Of a DNA stretch of 64,000 nucleotides, positions 18,366-27,676 are shown piece after piece; the stretch's first letter is position 1; the number at the start of each line of letters is the position of its first letter. The position numbers were made by a program, and so were the translations under genes. The stretch lies in contig NZ_SRMF01000005.1 of assembly GCF_004768465.1 (NCBI RefSeq), forward strand, positions 62,001-126,000, given 5' to 3'. The notes under the pieces were generated by a model. That model was not told where the DNA came from and made no database searches. It was given only the letters and a program-made list of their open reading frames with translations. Source of the DNA: Natronospirillum operosum (GTDB lineage: Bacteria; Pseudomonadota; Gammaproteobacteria; Pseudomonadales; Natronospirillaceae).

Positions 18366-19148
18366 ATGCGCAAGTTGCAGTCTTTGTTGGCCTTGTCCCT
18401 GTTGGCGCTTCTGGCTCCTGCAGCGCTGGCAGACGGCTCGGGCTGGGAGCGGCATGCGGCAGTTGCCGAAGCAGTGGGGGAAGCGACTCCGCAACTGGGC
18501 CAGTTGCGTATGCAGATGCCCAGCGTGTCGGAAGACGGTTCGGCAGTGCCGCTGGAACTCAGCATCGATCATCCAATGTCGGCCGATGAGTACATCGAGA
18601 GTATCCGGGTCTTCGCCACCAAGAACCCCAACGCCGAAGTGGTGGATTTCTTTCTGACGCCCCAGATGGGGCGGCCTGAAGTGTCGACGCGAGTGCGTGT
18701 CAATGAATCCCAGACGCTGTATGCCGTGGCGCACAGCAGCACCGGCGAGGTCTATGTGGCCAGTGCCGACATTCGGATCACGGTGGGCGGCTGTCTGATG
18801 GCCAGTGACGATGATATCGCCGAGTTCGGTCAGCCCCGGGTGGCCATTCCCCGCTCACCCAGTGCCGGCGAGCCGGGCGAAGTGCGTACTCTGGTGACGC
18901 ACCCAATGGAAACCGGTCTGCGTGAAGGACCGGATGGCGAGATTCTGCCCCGGCGGCTGCTTGACACCCTGGTGGTGGAGTATGAAGGTGATACCGTGCT
19001 GACGGTCCGCATGCACACGGCGGTGTCCGAGAACCCCTATATGCGCTTCTTCATGGCGCCAGAGGAATCAGGGCAGGCCGTTTTTCGCTGGACTGAAGAA
19101 GACAGCGGCGACACAGTGGAAGAACAGGCGACATTCAACCTGTCCTGA
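18366..19148 (+). CDS. soxYZ: SoxY-SoxZ fusion, sulfur carrier protein
   Basis: 260 residues. Signal peptide (MRKLQSLLALSLLALLAPAALA); SoxY-like domain about 30-155, ending in ITVGGCLMAS whose Cys is the sulfur-carrying position of SoxY; SoxZ-like domain about 160-260 (PRVAIPRSP, TLVTHPMETGLREGPDGEIL, ENPYMRFFMAPEESG). In Sox systems SoxYZ carries the sulfur substrate on this cysteine in the periplasm. Fused forms occur, some linked to quinoprotein dehydrogenases. Here it follows fccA, fccB and the YeeE-type transporter, with no SoxA, X, B, C or D in view. Start at 18366 has GGAG 10 bases upstream. The GGC motif is internal, not at a C-terminus. Confidence 0.9.
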   Translation: MRKLQSLLALSLLALLAPAALADGSGWERHAAVAEAVGEATPQLGQLRMQMPSVSEDGSAVPLELSIDHPMSADEYIESIRVFATKNPNAEVVDFFLTPQMGRPEVSTRVRVNESQTLYAVAHSSTGEVYVASADIRITVGGCLMASDDDIAEFGQPRVAIPRSPSAGEPGEVRTLVTHPMETGLREGPDGEILPRRLLDTLVVEYEGDTVLTVRMHTAVSENPYMRFFMAPEESGQAVFRWTEEDSGDTVEEQATFNLS

Positions 19149-19170
19149 AGATATGCAGTGAGGTGCCGTG

Positions 19171-20049
19171 ATGGGTACAGTCAAGGTCAGTGGGCGCGCT
19201 CATGATATGGAAGGCGTGCCGGTGCGGCGGGTCATGCCGCATCGTACCTGTCGGGCCATTGGCCCCTTTGTGTTTCTGGATCACATGGGGCCGACCGAGG
19301 TGCCGGTGCAGGTGGCGCCGCACCCGCATATCGGGCTCAGCACACTGACCTGGCTGTTCAGCGGTGAAATGCGGCATCGTGACAGCCTGGGCAATGACCA
19401 GATGGTGCGCCCCGGTGAGGTCAACTGGATGACGGCCGGACGCGGCATCGTGCACTCGGAACGCGCCGGAGACCTGTCCGCACCGCTGCACGGCCTGCAG
19501 TGCTGGGTGGCCCAGCATCGAGAAGAAGAGCAGGGCGAGTCGTCCTTCCAGCATCTGGCGTCAGCAGCGCTGCCGCGTTTCTCCAGTGAGGGGGTGGACT
19601 GGACACTGATTGTCGGCCATTGGCTGGAGCAGCGTTCACCCCTGAACATACAGTGGCCGACGTTTTTCGCCGAAGGGCGGGTGCAGGCCGCAGAGACCTG
19701 GCAGTGGCGCTATCCGAGCAGCCATGCGCTGGGGGTCTATGTGGTATCAGGGCGTCTGACGGTGGACTGGCATGATGGTGAAGCCATGACACTGGCACCG
19801 GGAGAGCTCGGAGCTTTTCCGCCTCCGGAAAGCCAGGCCGGCCCGGTGGTCTCGGCCGATGTGGGCACCCACTTTGTGGTGCTGGGCGGTGAGCCCTTGC
19901 CGGAGCCGCGTCAATTCGACTGGAACTTTGTCAGCAGTGATCCGGCACTGCTGGCGCAGGCGCGTGCGGACTGGATTGCCGAGCGCTTTCCCTCCGTCCC
20001 CGGTGACTCGGGACGCATACCACATCCGGCCGAGAAAAGTTCAGGCTGA
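19171..20049 (+). CDS. pirin family protein
   Basis: 292-residue bicupin. Metal-binding motif in the N-terminal cupin: VAPHPHIGLSTLTWLFSGEM (two His) with later GRGIVHSERAG (His and Glu). Pirins include quercetinases and redox sensors; the function of this one is not evident. Start at ATG 19171, with GAGG 7 bases upstream. It follows soxYZ by 22 bases and may be in the same transcript, with the phosphate genes after a gap. Confidence 0.92.
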   Translation: MGTVKVSGRAHDMEGVPVRRVMPHRTCRAIGPFVFLDHMGPTEVPVQVAPHPHIGLSTLTWLFSGEMRHRDSLGNDQMVRPGEVNWMTAGRGIVHSERAGDLSAPLHGLQCWVAQHREEEQGESSFQHLASAALPRFSSEGVDWTLIVGHWLEQRSPLNIQWPTFFAEGRVQAAETWQWRYPSSHALGVYVVSGRLTVDWHDGEAMTLAPGELGAFPPPESQAGPVVSADVGTHFVVLGGEPLPEPRQFDWNFVSSDPALLAQARADWIAERFPSVPGDSGRIPHPAEKSSG

Positions 20050-20063
20050 CCCGCTCGGCGACA

Positions 20064-20119
20064 CTGTCACACAGTCAACACAGAGCTGTCATCTACTGGT
20101 CACATTGTCTCCCTATAGT
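20064..20119 (+). promoter_or_regulatory. Pho box and -10 of pstS
   Basis: CTGTCAC (20064-20070), CTGTCAT (20086-20092) and TGGTCAC (20097-20103) follow the 11-base spacing of PhoB sites. TATAGT (20114-20119) lies 10 bases downstream, as expected for a PhoB-activated promoter in which the box replaces the -35. Confidence 0.75.
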
Positions 20120-20177
20120 CGAATTCGCAACGGGGATTTCCCCAAACTGCCTGCATTCGACTGTGGAGATATACACC

Positions 20178-21155
20178 ATGAAAATGAACACACTACTGCT
20201 GTCCGGCATGGTTGCCGGCGTGGCTACTCTGAGCGCCAGTGCCATGGCCCAGGATGTGGACCCGAACCTGCCCGTGTATGAGCGTACCTCTGGTGTATCG
20301 GGTAACATCACCTCGATCGGTTCCGATACGCTGAATAACCTGATGACGCTGTGGGCCGAAGAGTTCAACCGCTTCTACCCGAACGTCAATGTACAGATCC
20401 AGGGTGCCGGTTCTTCTACTGCACCACCTGCGGTTACTGAAGGTACTGCGACTTTCGGTCCGATGAGCCGCGCCATGCGCGACTCCGAAATTCAGTCCTT
20501 CGAAGAGCGTCACGGCTATGAGCCCTACGCGCTGCCGGTCGCCATCGATACGCTGGCGGTTTATGTGAACCGCGACAATCCGATCGAAGGTCTGTCGCTG
20601 CCGCAGGTAGATGCCATCTTCTCTTCCACGCGTTTCAGCGATCATCCGGAAGACATCACGCGCTGGGGCCAGGTCGGCCTGGACGGCGCCTGGGTGAACC
20701 GTGACATCCCGCTGTACAGCCGTAACGCGGTTTCCGGTACCTACGGTTACTTCCGTGACGTCGCCCTGTTTGGTGGTGACTTCAAGGCTTCCATCAACGA
20801 GCAGCCCGGTTCATCATCCGTGGTTCAGGGTGTGGCCGAAACCATCAATGGTATTGGTTACTCGGGTATCGGCTACATCACCTCCGGTGTGCGCGCCATA
20901 CCGCTGTCACGTGAGCACGGTGGTGAGTTCTTCGAGCCGAACGCGGACAATGCCGCTACCGGAGATTACCCGCTGGCGCGCTTCCTGTACGTCTATGTGA
21001 ACAAGCACCCGAACGAGCCGCTGGAGCCGTCAGTAGCCGAGTTCGTAAGAATGCTCTACTCACAGGTTGGCCAGGAAGTTGTGGTACGCGACGGCTTCGT
21101 ACCCTTGCCTGCCAGCGCTGCAGAACGCGTACTGCGCGATCTCGATCTGCTGTAA
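20178..21155 (+). CDS. pstS: phosphate ABC transporter, periplasmic binding protein
   Basis: High-affinity phosphate-binding protein that feeds PstCA. 325 residues; signal peptide ending ATLSASAMAQ; phosphate-contact motifs ITSIGSDTLNNLM, IQGAGSSTAPPAVTEGTATFGPMSR and SRNAVSGTYGYFRDVALFGG are those of PstS. The ATG at 20178 has GGAG 9 bases upstream. It is preceded by a Pho box and followed by a terminator, so the abundant binding protein can be made in excess over the permease genes. Confidence 0.97.
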   Translation: MKMNTLLLSGMVAGVATLSASAMAQDVDPNLPVYERTSGVSGNITSIGSDTLNNLMTLWAEEFNRFYPNVNVQIQGAGSSTAPPAVTEGTATFGPMSRAMRDSEIQSFEERHGYEPYALPVAIDTLAVYVNRDNPIEGLSLPQVDAIFSSTRFSDHPEDITRWGQVGLDGAWVNRDIPLYSRNAVSGTYGYFRDVALFGGDFKASINEQPGSSSVVQGVAETINGIGYSGIGYITSGVRAIPLSREHGGEFFEPNADNAATGDYPLARFLYVYVNKHPNEPLEPSVAEFVRMLYSQVGQEVVVRDGFVPLPASAAERVLRDLDLL

Positions 21156-21177
21156 ACGCCATACCCTCAGATTTTCA

Positions 21178-21201
21178 GGGAGCCCACGGGCTCCCTTTTT
21201 T
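21178..21201 (+). terminator. terminator after pstS
   Basis: GGGAGCCC, loop AC, GGGCTCCC then TTTTTT, 23 bases past the pstS stop. A textbook Rho-independent terminator that separates pstS from pstC, which has its own Pho box. Confidence 0.92.
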
Positions 21202-21312
21202 GTGCCCGGCGACTCCAACCCTGCCTCCCAGCTTTTGTAGGCGGTGGCCCTTGGCCACGCATGCGAGAGAAGCCCCGAGACGTCGTATCGCACCGCTTGC
21301 AGAATAACCTCT

Positions 21313-21402
21313 GTTGTAGTGAGCGACGCGAGTCGCGATGGGTGGCGCAGCCGCCCCTTGTTCGGGGCCTCAGGCCCCGTTCGGGACTTGCGTCCCTCGC
21401 TA
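21313..21402. repeat. REP-like inverted pair between pstS and pstC
   Basis: GTAGTGAGCGACGCGAGTCG (from 21317) and, inverted, GTAGCGAGGGACGCAAGTCC (from 21402) are two head-to-head copies of a palindromic unit, each GTAG-GAG-GACG-AGTC. This is the REP/BIME pattern common in Pseudomonas relatives and mobilised by RAYT transposases. It fills most of the 406-base gap between terminator and Pho box; nothing coding is seen. Confidence 0.7.
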
Positions 21403-21485
21403 CAGATCGAGTGCCTTCTTGAAGTTGTCGCTGATGGCGCAGCCGCCGGGAGTGGGTACTGGGTGCGCAGAGCACCGCGACAGAT

Positions 21486-21503
21486 CTGTCATCAAACCGT
21501 CAT
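21486..21503 (+). promoter_or_regulatory. Pho box upstream of pstC
   Basis: CTGTCAT-CAAA-CCGTCAT matches the PhoB consensus in nearly every position. TTAATC about 9 bases downstream may be the -10. This gives pstC, pstA and pstB their own PhoB-activated promoter after the pstS terminator. Confidence 0.82.
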
Positions 21504-21561
21504 CAAGGGTGCTTAATCTCCGGGCCATGAGTTCTCAATGCCTTGCAACCGAGTAGCCGCC

Positions 21562-23868
21562 ATGACTGATCTGGTTCGTACCGAGGGCGACAACCTGCCC
21601 CCTGCACGCTCTCTGCTTCCTGACGCCGAAACCCGCATGCGACGCCGCAAGTGGCGCATGATTCGGGATGGCATATCTCGCTGGGGTATCACTGCCGCCG
21701 GTTTCGGGGTGGTCTTTTCCCTGACCCTGATTTTTGCCTACCTCTTCTACGAGGTCGCCCCGATTCTGCGTGGTGCCCAGGTCAGCCCCCAGATCGAATA
21801 TGACATGCCCGGCCTGGCCGAAGGGGCCACGGTCAGCCATCTGGTGATGGAGCGCCACCGCACCCTGGGCACGGTTTATGCCGATGACGGCATGGTGACC
21901 TTTTTTGCAATCGAGGATGGCTCGGTCAGAGCGGCCTTCCCGACTGGATTCCCGACAGGCACACGAGCCACCTCATTCGCCGCCGCCGAGCTCACCCAGA
22001 GTATCACCGCTTACGGCCTGGACAATGGCCAGGCTCTGGTGCTGCAGCACGATTTCGAAAGCAGTTTTCCCGAAGGCACGACACGCCATATAGAACCGAG
22101 TGTTCTGCGTCCCTTTGGTGAAGATCCGATTGTTCTGGATGAACAGGCACAGCCACTGGAACTGCTGGCGGTGCAGCAGACCGACAGGGGGGCGACGCGC
22201 CTCGGTCTGGCTGGCGTGACCGCCGATCAGCGACTGCTACTGGCTATCCTGTCCACACAGGAAAACATGATGACCGGCGAAGTGACCGTGAGCAGCAACC
22301 GCTTCACGTTGCCGGACATTCCCGGTACGCCGGTCAAGTTGTTGCTGGACAAGGGCCTGCGCAATCTCTTTGTCGCCACAGATGACGGCATGCTGCATTA
22401 CTACGACGTCAGCTCGCCGGCTCAGGCGCGCCTGGTCAACAGCCTGGATGTGGGCGAGGGCGAAGCCATCACCGCCATGGACTTCCTGGTCGGGTCCATT
22501 TCGGTCATTACCGGTACCGCCGACGGTCGACTGATGCAGTCCTTCGTGGTCCGGGATGCCGCCAATGAACGCACATTGCGCCCGGTTCGCACCTTTGATC
22601 AGCACTCTGGTGCCATTCGCGTCATCGCACCCGAGTATTCACGCAAGGGTTTCATTGTCGGTGACGAGACCGGCACCCTGGGCATTCATTACGGCACCTC
22701 GTCGCGCACCCTGCTCAAGAAGTCGATGTACGAGAATGCCTTCGAGAATATTGCCATCGATCCTCGGGTCCAGGCACTGCTGACCGTCGGTGAAACCGGT
22801 CGGGTACAGGTATCTACCCTGTGGAACCGGCACCCGGAGTTGTCGTTCAAGGCACTGTGGAATCGGGTCTGGTACGAAGGCCAGGCCGAGCCGGAATTCA
22901 CCTGGCAGTCCTCGGCAGCGCGTGACGAGGTCGAGTCCAAGTTCAGCCTGGCGCCCCTGACTGTGGGTACCATCAAGGCTGCCTTCTACGCCATGCTCTT
23001 TGCCATGCCGCTGGGTTTGCTCGGTGCCATCTATACGGCCTACTTCATGACGCCGAAGCTGCGCGGTGCGGTAAAGCCGGTGATCGAGGTGATGGAAGCC
23101 CTGCCTACCGTCATACTGGGCTTTCTGGCCGGTCTCTGGCTGGCCCCCTTCCTCGAAAACCATCTACCGGCGGTGTTCTCCATTCTGGTGTTCATGCCGC
23201 TGTCCATGATCGGCATGGCGGCGCTGTGGAAGTTTGCTCCGGAGCTACTGAAACGACTGTTCCCGGCGGGCTGGGAGTTTGTGGTGCTGATCCCGGTCAT
23301 TCTGCTGATCGGCTGGGTGGCTGTCTACACCAGCCCGTTTGTCGAAATCGCTTTCTTTGACGGCAGCATGCGTCAGTGGCTGACCGACAACAATATCACC
23401 TATGACCAGCGCAACGCGCTGGTGGTCGGGATTGCCATGGGTTTCGCCGTTATCCCGACTATCTACTCGATTGCTGAAGATGCGGTATTCAACGTGCCCA
23501 AGCACCTGACTCAGGGATCACTGGCCCTGGGTGCTACTTCCTGGCAGACCGTGGTCGGCGTGGTTCTGCCCACGGCCAGCCCGGGCATGTTTTCGGCAAT
23601 CATGATCGGCATGGGCCGGGCGGTGGGTGAAACCATGATCGTGCTGATGGCCACTGGCAACAGCCCCATCATGAATTTCAACATCTTCGAGGGCATGCGC
23701 ACCCTGTCGGCCAATATCGCCGTCGAGCTGCCGGAAACGGCGGTGGGCAGTTCCCACTTCCGCATTCTGTTCCTGGCGGCACTGGTGCTGTTCGTGCTGA
23801 CCTTTGTTCTCAATACCGCCGCCGAAATTGTGCGGCAGCGCCTGCGTCGCAAGTACAGCAGCCTTTAA
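21562..23868 (+). CDS. pstC: phosphate ABC transporter permease PstC, with large N-terminal periplasmic domain
   Basis: Inner-membrane permease subunit. About 768 residues, over twice the roughly 320 of E. coli PstC. One membrane segment at about 44-66 (GITAAGFGVVFSLTLIFAYL) is followed by some 400 residues that look like a beta-propeller (repeats such as LFVATDDGMLHYYDVSSPAQ and SVITGTADGRLMQSF) before the permease domain, with the ABC-coupling loop AEDAVFNVPKHLTQGSLALG. Large PstC forms are known in Pseudomonas and Halomonas. Start 21562 (MTDLVRTEG) is a choice; an ATG at 21538 is in frame. 15 bases separate it from pstA. Confidence 0.94.
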   Translation: MTDLVRTEGDNLPPARSLLPDAETRMRRRKWRMIRDGISRWGITAAGFGVVFSLTLIFAYLFYEVAPILRGAQVSPQIEYDMPGLAEGATVSHLVMERHRTLGTVYADDGMVTFFAIEDGSVRAAFPTGFPTGTRATSFAAAELTQSITAYGLDNGQALVLQHDFESSFPEGTTRHIEPSVLRPFGEDPIVLDEQAQPLELLAVQQTDRGATRLGLAGVTADQRLLLAILSTQENMMTGEVTVSSNRFTLPDIPGTPVKLLLDKGLRNLFVATDDGMLHYYDVSSPAQARLVNSLDVGEGEAITAMDFLVGSISVITGTADGRLMQSFVVRDAANERTLRPVRTFDQHSGAIRVIAPEYSRKGFIVGDETGTLGIHYGTSSRTLLKKSMYENAFENIAIDPRVQALLTVGETGRVQVSTLWNRHPELSFKALWNRVWYEGQAEPEFTWQSSAARDEVESKFSLAPLTVGTIKAAFYAMLFAMPLGLLGAIYTAYFMTPKLRGAVKPVIEVMEALPTVILGFLAGLWLAPFLENHLPAVFSILVFMPLSMIGMAALWKFAPELLKRLFPAGWEFVVLIPVILLIGWVAVYTSPFVEIAFFDGSMRQWLTDNNITYDQRNALVVGIAMGFAVIPTIYSIAEDAVFNVPKHLTQGSLALGATSWQTVVGVVLPTASPGMFSAIMIGMGRAVGETMIVLMATGNSPIMNFNIFEGMRTLSANIAVELPETAVGSSHFRILFLAALVLFVLTFVLNTAAEIVRQRLRRKYSSL

Positions 23869-23883
23869 GGAGCATAACGAATC

Positions 23884-25560
23884 ATGAAGAACTGGTTTCG
23901 TAGTGGCACCCCCTGGATCTGGCTGACGGGCGGCGCTGTGGCGCTCTGCCTGGTGATGGTGATCGGTGTCGTAGGACTGATCGCAGTGCGCGGGCTGTCT
24001 CATTTCTGGCCGGCGCCCGTGATCGCGGTGGAGATAGAGAACCTGCAGACCGGCGAAATGCGCCGAGTGCTGGGCCCCATCTCCCGCACCGAGACGGTGC
24101 CCGCGCAGGTGGCAGCCGATGCTGGCAACTATATTCCCGAAGACCGTCTGGACACGCTCGTGACCCGCTATCTGTTTCGGGTCGGTAATCGGGACCAGTT
24201 CGGGGCCGATTTCGTCTGGCACACTGATCTGGGTATGCGCGAATTCGAATATCCGGCGCAGGTTCTGGAGCTGGAACGTCGAGAGTGGGGCAACTTCTAT
24301 GGCTATCCGGAAGCCCTGCTGGTGGATGGCGAAGAAGTACTCACTGCTGACCACCCGGATTTCCTGCCCGGGTTGAAGGACCTGGTCGAACGCAGTCTGG
24401 TGTTGCATGACGATATCCGCCAGATAGAACGGGGCGAGGTGGGCGAGATCAATCGTCAGATGGAGCAATTGCGGCGAGAACTGCGCCGGCTTGATCTGAA
24501 CGATGTGACCGGCATGGCCCGCACCGAGGAAGAGGCCCGGGTGGCCGCCGAGCGGGCGCGGCTTGACGCGGAATACGACGAGTTGCGGGCCGACCTGGAT
24601 GAGCTGTATGCCAGCACTCGCCGCGACACGCTGCGCATGCGCATGAGCGACGATCGTACCGTGTCGATTCCGCTGGCGCAGGTCGTGCGTGTGACCCAGC
24701 CCAACAACATGTCGGTACCGGCCAAGATGGTCGAATACATGGACCGCTTCTGGACCTTTGTCACCGACGAGCCCCGTGAGGCCAATACCGAAGGCGGTAT
24801 CTTCCCGGCCCTGTTTGGCACCGTGACCATGGTGATAGTGATGTCCATCATGGTGACCCCGTTCGGGGTGCTGGCGGCCATCTATCTGCGCGAGTATGCC
24901 AGGCAGGGGCCTATCACGCGTGCCGTTCGTATCTCGGTCTACAATCTGGCCGGGGTGCCGTCCATTGTGTTCGGGGTGTTCGGTCTCGGCTTCTTCGTCT
25001 ACTTCCTCGGCGGCAACATTGACCAGCTGTTTTTCCCCGAAGCACTGCCACGGCCGACCTTCGGTTCGCCCGGTCTGTTCTGGGCCTCGCTGACCCTGGC
25101 GCTGCTGACCCTGCCGGTAGTGATCGTCTCCACCGAGGAAGGGCTGGCGCGGATTCCCAGCACCATCCGCCAGGGCTCGCTGGCGCTGGGGGCCACCAAG
25201 TCCGAAACCCTGTGGAAGGTGGTGGTGCCGCTGTCGACCCCGGCCATGATGACCGGCCTGATTCTGGCCATTGCGCGCGCGGCCGGCGAGGTGGCGCCGC
25301 TGATGCTGGTCGGGGTGGTGAAGCTGGCGCCGTCGCTGCCGATCGACGGCAACTTCCCCTATATCCACCTCGAGCGTCAGTTCATGCACCTGGGCTTCCA
25401 TATCTATGATGTCGGCTTCCAGAGCCCCAATGTCGAGGCGGCACGGCCGCTGGTCTATGCCACGGCACTGGTACTGATCCTGCTGATCATCGTACTCAAC
25501 CTCACGGCCATCAGTATCCGCAACCACCTGCGGGAAAAGTACCGCAGTGAAACCGATTGA
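23884..25560 (+). CDS. pstA: phosphate ABC transporter permease PstA, with coiled-coil insertion
   Basis: Partner permease of PstC. 558 residues against about 296 in E. coli. First membrane segment at about 12-37; a long periplasmic stretch includes a charged helix (about 180-240: [40 protein letters not shown]) likely to form a coiled coil; the permease core follows, with coupling loop [20 protein letters not shown]. Together with the enlarged PstC this suggests a large periplasmic structure. Good ribosome site (AAGGAG) before the ATG at 23884. pstB follows after 41 bases. Confidence 0.95.
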   Translation: MKNWFRSGTPWIWLTGGAVALCLVMVIGVVGLIAVRGLSHFWPAPVIAVEIENLQTGEMRRVLGPISRTETVPAQVAADAGNYIPEDRLDTLVTRYLFRVGNRDQFGADFVWHTDLGMREFEYPAQVLELERREWGNFYGYPEALLVDGEEVLTADHPDFLPGLKDLVERSLVLHDDIRQIERGEVGEINRQMEQLRRELRRLDLNDVTGMARTEEEARVAAERARLDAEYDELRADLDELYASTRRDTLRMRMSDDRTVSIPLAQVVRVTQPNNMSVPAKMVEYMDRFWTFVTDEPREANTEGGIFPALFGTVTMVIVMSIMVTPFGVLAAIYLREYARQGPITRAVRISVYNLAGVPSIVFGVFGLGFFVYFLGGNIDQLFFPEALPRPTFGSPGLFWASLTLALLTLPVVIVSTEEGLARIPSTIRQGSLALGATKSETLWKVVVPLSTPAMMTGLILAIARAAGEVAPLMLVGVVKLAPSLPIDGNFPYIHLERQFMHLGFHIYDVGFQSPNVEAARPLVYATALVLILLIIVLNLTAISIRNHLREKYRSETD

Positions 25561-25601
25561 CGCACCGGCAACCCGACTTTAACGAATCGAGAGTGAGAAC
25601 C

Positions 25602-26447
25602 ATGACCGATAACCGCACATACACCCCCCGTAGGGCTTTTGTGAAGGCTGAAGAGCTGAGCAAGCCGCGCGAGAAACTGAACCTGTCGCGGGAAAAAATC
25701 AAGCTCGATGTCCAGGACCTGCGCCTGCAGTACGGCAAGGATGAGGCCCTGAAGGGCATCACCCTGGGCATTCCCGAAAAGCGGGTGACCGCCTTCATCG
25801 GGCCGTCCGGCTGCGGCAAATCAACCCTGCTGCGCTGTTTCAACCGCATGAATGATCTGGTCGACATCTGCCGCATCCAGGGCAAGATCCTGATGGACAG
25901 TCAGGACATCTATGGCCCCAATGTGGACGTGGCGGAACTGCGCCGGCAGATCGGCATGGTGTTCCAGAAACCCAACCCGTTCCCGAAGTCGATCTACGAG
26001 AATGTGGCCTACGGTCTGCGCCTGCAGGGTGTGAATGATCGCCGCACGCTGGACGAGGTGGTGGAGAACAGCCTGCGCGGCGCTGCGCTCTGGGATGAGG
26101 TGAAAGACCGCCTGCAGGACAACGCCTTTGGCCTGTCCGGTGGTCAGCAGCAGAGGCTGGTGATTGCCCGCGCCATCGCCATCGAACCGGAAGTGCTGCT
26201 GCTGGATGAGCCAGCCTCGGCGCTGGACCCGATCTCGACGCTGAAAATCGAAGAACTGATCAACGATCTGAAAACCCGTTATACCATCGTGATCGTGACC
26301 CACAACATGCAGCAGGCGGCGCGCGTCTCCGACTACACCGCCTTCATGTACATGGGCGAGATGGTCGAGTACGGCGTGACCAATGACATGTTCACCAACC
26401 CGAAAGAGAAGCAGACCAACGATTACATTACGGGACGGTTTGGTTAG
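25602..26447 (+). CDS. pstB: phosphate ABC transporter ATPase
   Basis: ATP-hydrolysing subunit of PstSCAB. 281 residues; Walker [10 protein letters not shown] (67-75), Q-loop [20 protein letters not shown], signature LSGGQQQR and Walker [14 protein letters not shown]. Start at 25602 ([13 protein letters not shown]), with GAGAGTGAG upstream. The N-terminal 30 residues before the core are longer than in E. coli PstB. Contact with PhoU and PhoR for phosphate sensing is known for the family. Confidence 0.97.
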   Translation: MTDNRTYTPRRAFVKAEELSKPREKLNLSREKIKLDVQDLRLQYGKDEALKGITLGIPEKRVTAFIGPSGCGKSTLLRCFNRMNDLVDICRIQGKILMDSQDIYGPNVDVAELRRQIGMVFQKPNPFPKSIYENVAYGLRLQGVNDRRTLDEVVENSLRGAALWDEVKDRLQDNAFGLSGGQQQRLVIARAIAIEPEVLLLDEPASALDPISTLKIEELINDLKTRYTIVIVTHNMQQAARVSDYTAFMYMGEMVEYGVTNDMFTNPKEKQTNDYITGRFG

Positions 26448-26488
26448 ATGCTGTCTGGATTGAATGCAGAGAGGCCTCTTCTGGTGCA

Positions 26489-26592
26489 GGTCTGCCGGGG
26501 CTCCCTGGACGGGGAGCTCAAAAACAGGACGTTTTTGTGCTAGCCCCCAGGGATGGGTTTACGGCGTCCCCGGACAGGGAACCCGGCAGGCC
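26489..26592. repeat. palindromic repeat between pstB and phoU
   Basis: Imperfect inverted arms (26489-26515 and 26566-26592) enclose a CAAAAAC/GTTTTTG hairpin (26519-26537) and the segment CCCAGGGATGGGTTTACGGC (26546-26565). It fills most of the 203-base gap. A different family from the element at 9204, but of the same general type: an outer stem, an inner hairpin and a conserved unpaired motif. Confidence 0.55.
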
Positions 26593-26650
26593 CTCTGACA
26601 TCGGAGCTGACCCGTTCGCAAATTGCGGTAACAAATGCCTGGAGAACACA

Positions 26651-27373
26651 ATGGACGCTATGAACCTGAGTACGCACATCTCCTCCAAGTTCAACGAGGA
26701 GCTGGAACTGGTCCGCAACGAAGTCCTGGCCATGGGTGGCATGGTCGAACAGCAACTGCAGGACGCCCTGAATGCAGCGGTAGAGTCCGACTCCGAGTTG
26801 GCTCAGGCGGTGCTGTCCTCTGACGTCCGCATTAACGAGATCGAGATGCGTATTGATGAAGACTGCTTCCGCATCATCGCCAAGCGCCAGCCCACCGCCG
26901 GTGATCTGCGCCTGATGCTGGTGATCATGAAGGCCATCGGTGATCTGGAGCGCATCGGTGACGAAGCCGAGCGCATTGCCCGGGTGGCTCTGGAGTCCTT
27001 CAGCAACAAGCAGCAGAAGGACCTGCTGGGCAATGTCGACAATCTGGGGCGTCACGTCCTGTCAATGTTGCACGACACCCTGGATGCCTTTGCGCGCATG
27101 GATGTGGAAGCGGCGCTGAAAGTGCATCAGGAAGACCAGAAGATCGACCGTGAATACGAGGCGCTGATGCGTCTGCTGATGACCTACATGATGGAGGATT
27201 CGCGGTCGATTCCGAAGATCCTCAATGTCATGTGGGCAGTGCGCTCGCTGGAGCGAATCGGCGACCGTTGCCAGAATGTCTGCGAGTATGTCATGTACCT
27301 GGTCAAGGGCACGGATGTGCGCCATACCGAGTACGACGAGATGGAAGAAAAGGTGCGCGGCGACGGGGAGTAA
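26651..27373 (+). CDS. phoU: phosphate signalling regulator PhoU
   Basis: 240-residue all-helical protein with two PhoU repeats; the conserved metal-binding stretches are LGDLERIGDEAERIA-like (here KAIGDLERIGDEAERIAR) and VRSLERIGDRCQNVCEYV. It connects the Pst transporter to PhoR and keeps the Pho regulon off when phosphate is sufficient. ATG at 26651 with GGAG 6 bases upstream; the open frame runs back through the repeat and is not used. Long 592-base gap to phoB after it. Confidence 0.97.
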   Translation: MDAMNLSTHISSKFNEELELVRNEVLAMGGMVEQQLQDALNAAVESDSELAQAVLSSDVRINEIEMRIDEDCFRIIAKRQPTAGDLRLMLVIMKAIGDLERIGDEAERIARVALESFSNKQQKDLLGNVDNLGRHVLSMLHDTLDAFARMDVEAALKVHQEDQKIDREYEALMRLLMTYMMEDSRSIPKILNVMWAVRSLERIGDRCQNVCEYVMYLVKGTDVRHTEYDEMEEKVRGDGE

Positions 27374-27468
27374 CGCCCTGCGGTTTTTGGATGCCGCCGT
27401 GGTCTTGATCAGCGCAAGTCGGACCGTCGCGCCACGTTCGGGATCTTAGCTCAAGCCGCCTTTGGCGG

Positions 27469-27560
27469 GGTGCACTGACCGCAGACACGCAAAATACGTC
27501 ATCCCTGACAGCTCGAGCACGGCCATCCCTGGCCGTGCACGGTCTGCGGTCCAGTGCACC
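27469..27560 (+). repeat. structured intergenic repeat, copy 2
   Basis: Outer arms GGTGCACTGACCGCAGAC (27469-27486) and GTCTGCGGTCCAGTGCACC (27542-27560, one extra base). Inside: ACGCAAAATACGTCATCCC, GACAGCTCGA, then an inner hairpin GCACGGCCA-TCCC-TGGCCGTGC (27517-27538). Same architecture as the copies at 9204 and 27677, with different stem sequences. Confidence 0.72.
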
Positions 27561-27676
27561 TCCACCCGGCGGCCGTGCCTGCAGTGACTTCGTTTAAAAC
27601 GCACCTTGGGACACTCAAAAGCGATCGGCCACGGGGTGGCCTCCTACGGGGTGTGGCACCGGAAGAGTCGCCTGCC

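Noticed and set aside
23518-25527. 669-residue open frame opposite pstC and pstA
   Set aside because: Antisense shadow of clear permease genes, with low-complexity His/Gln/Gly composition and no domain.
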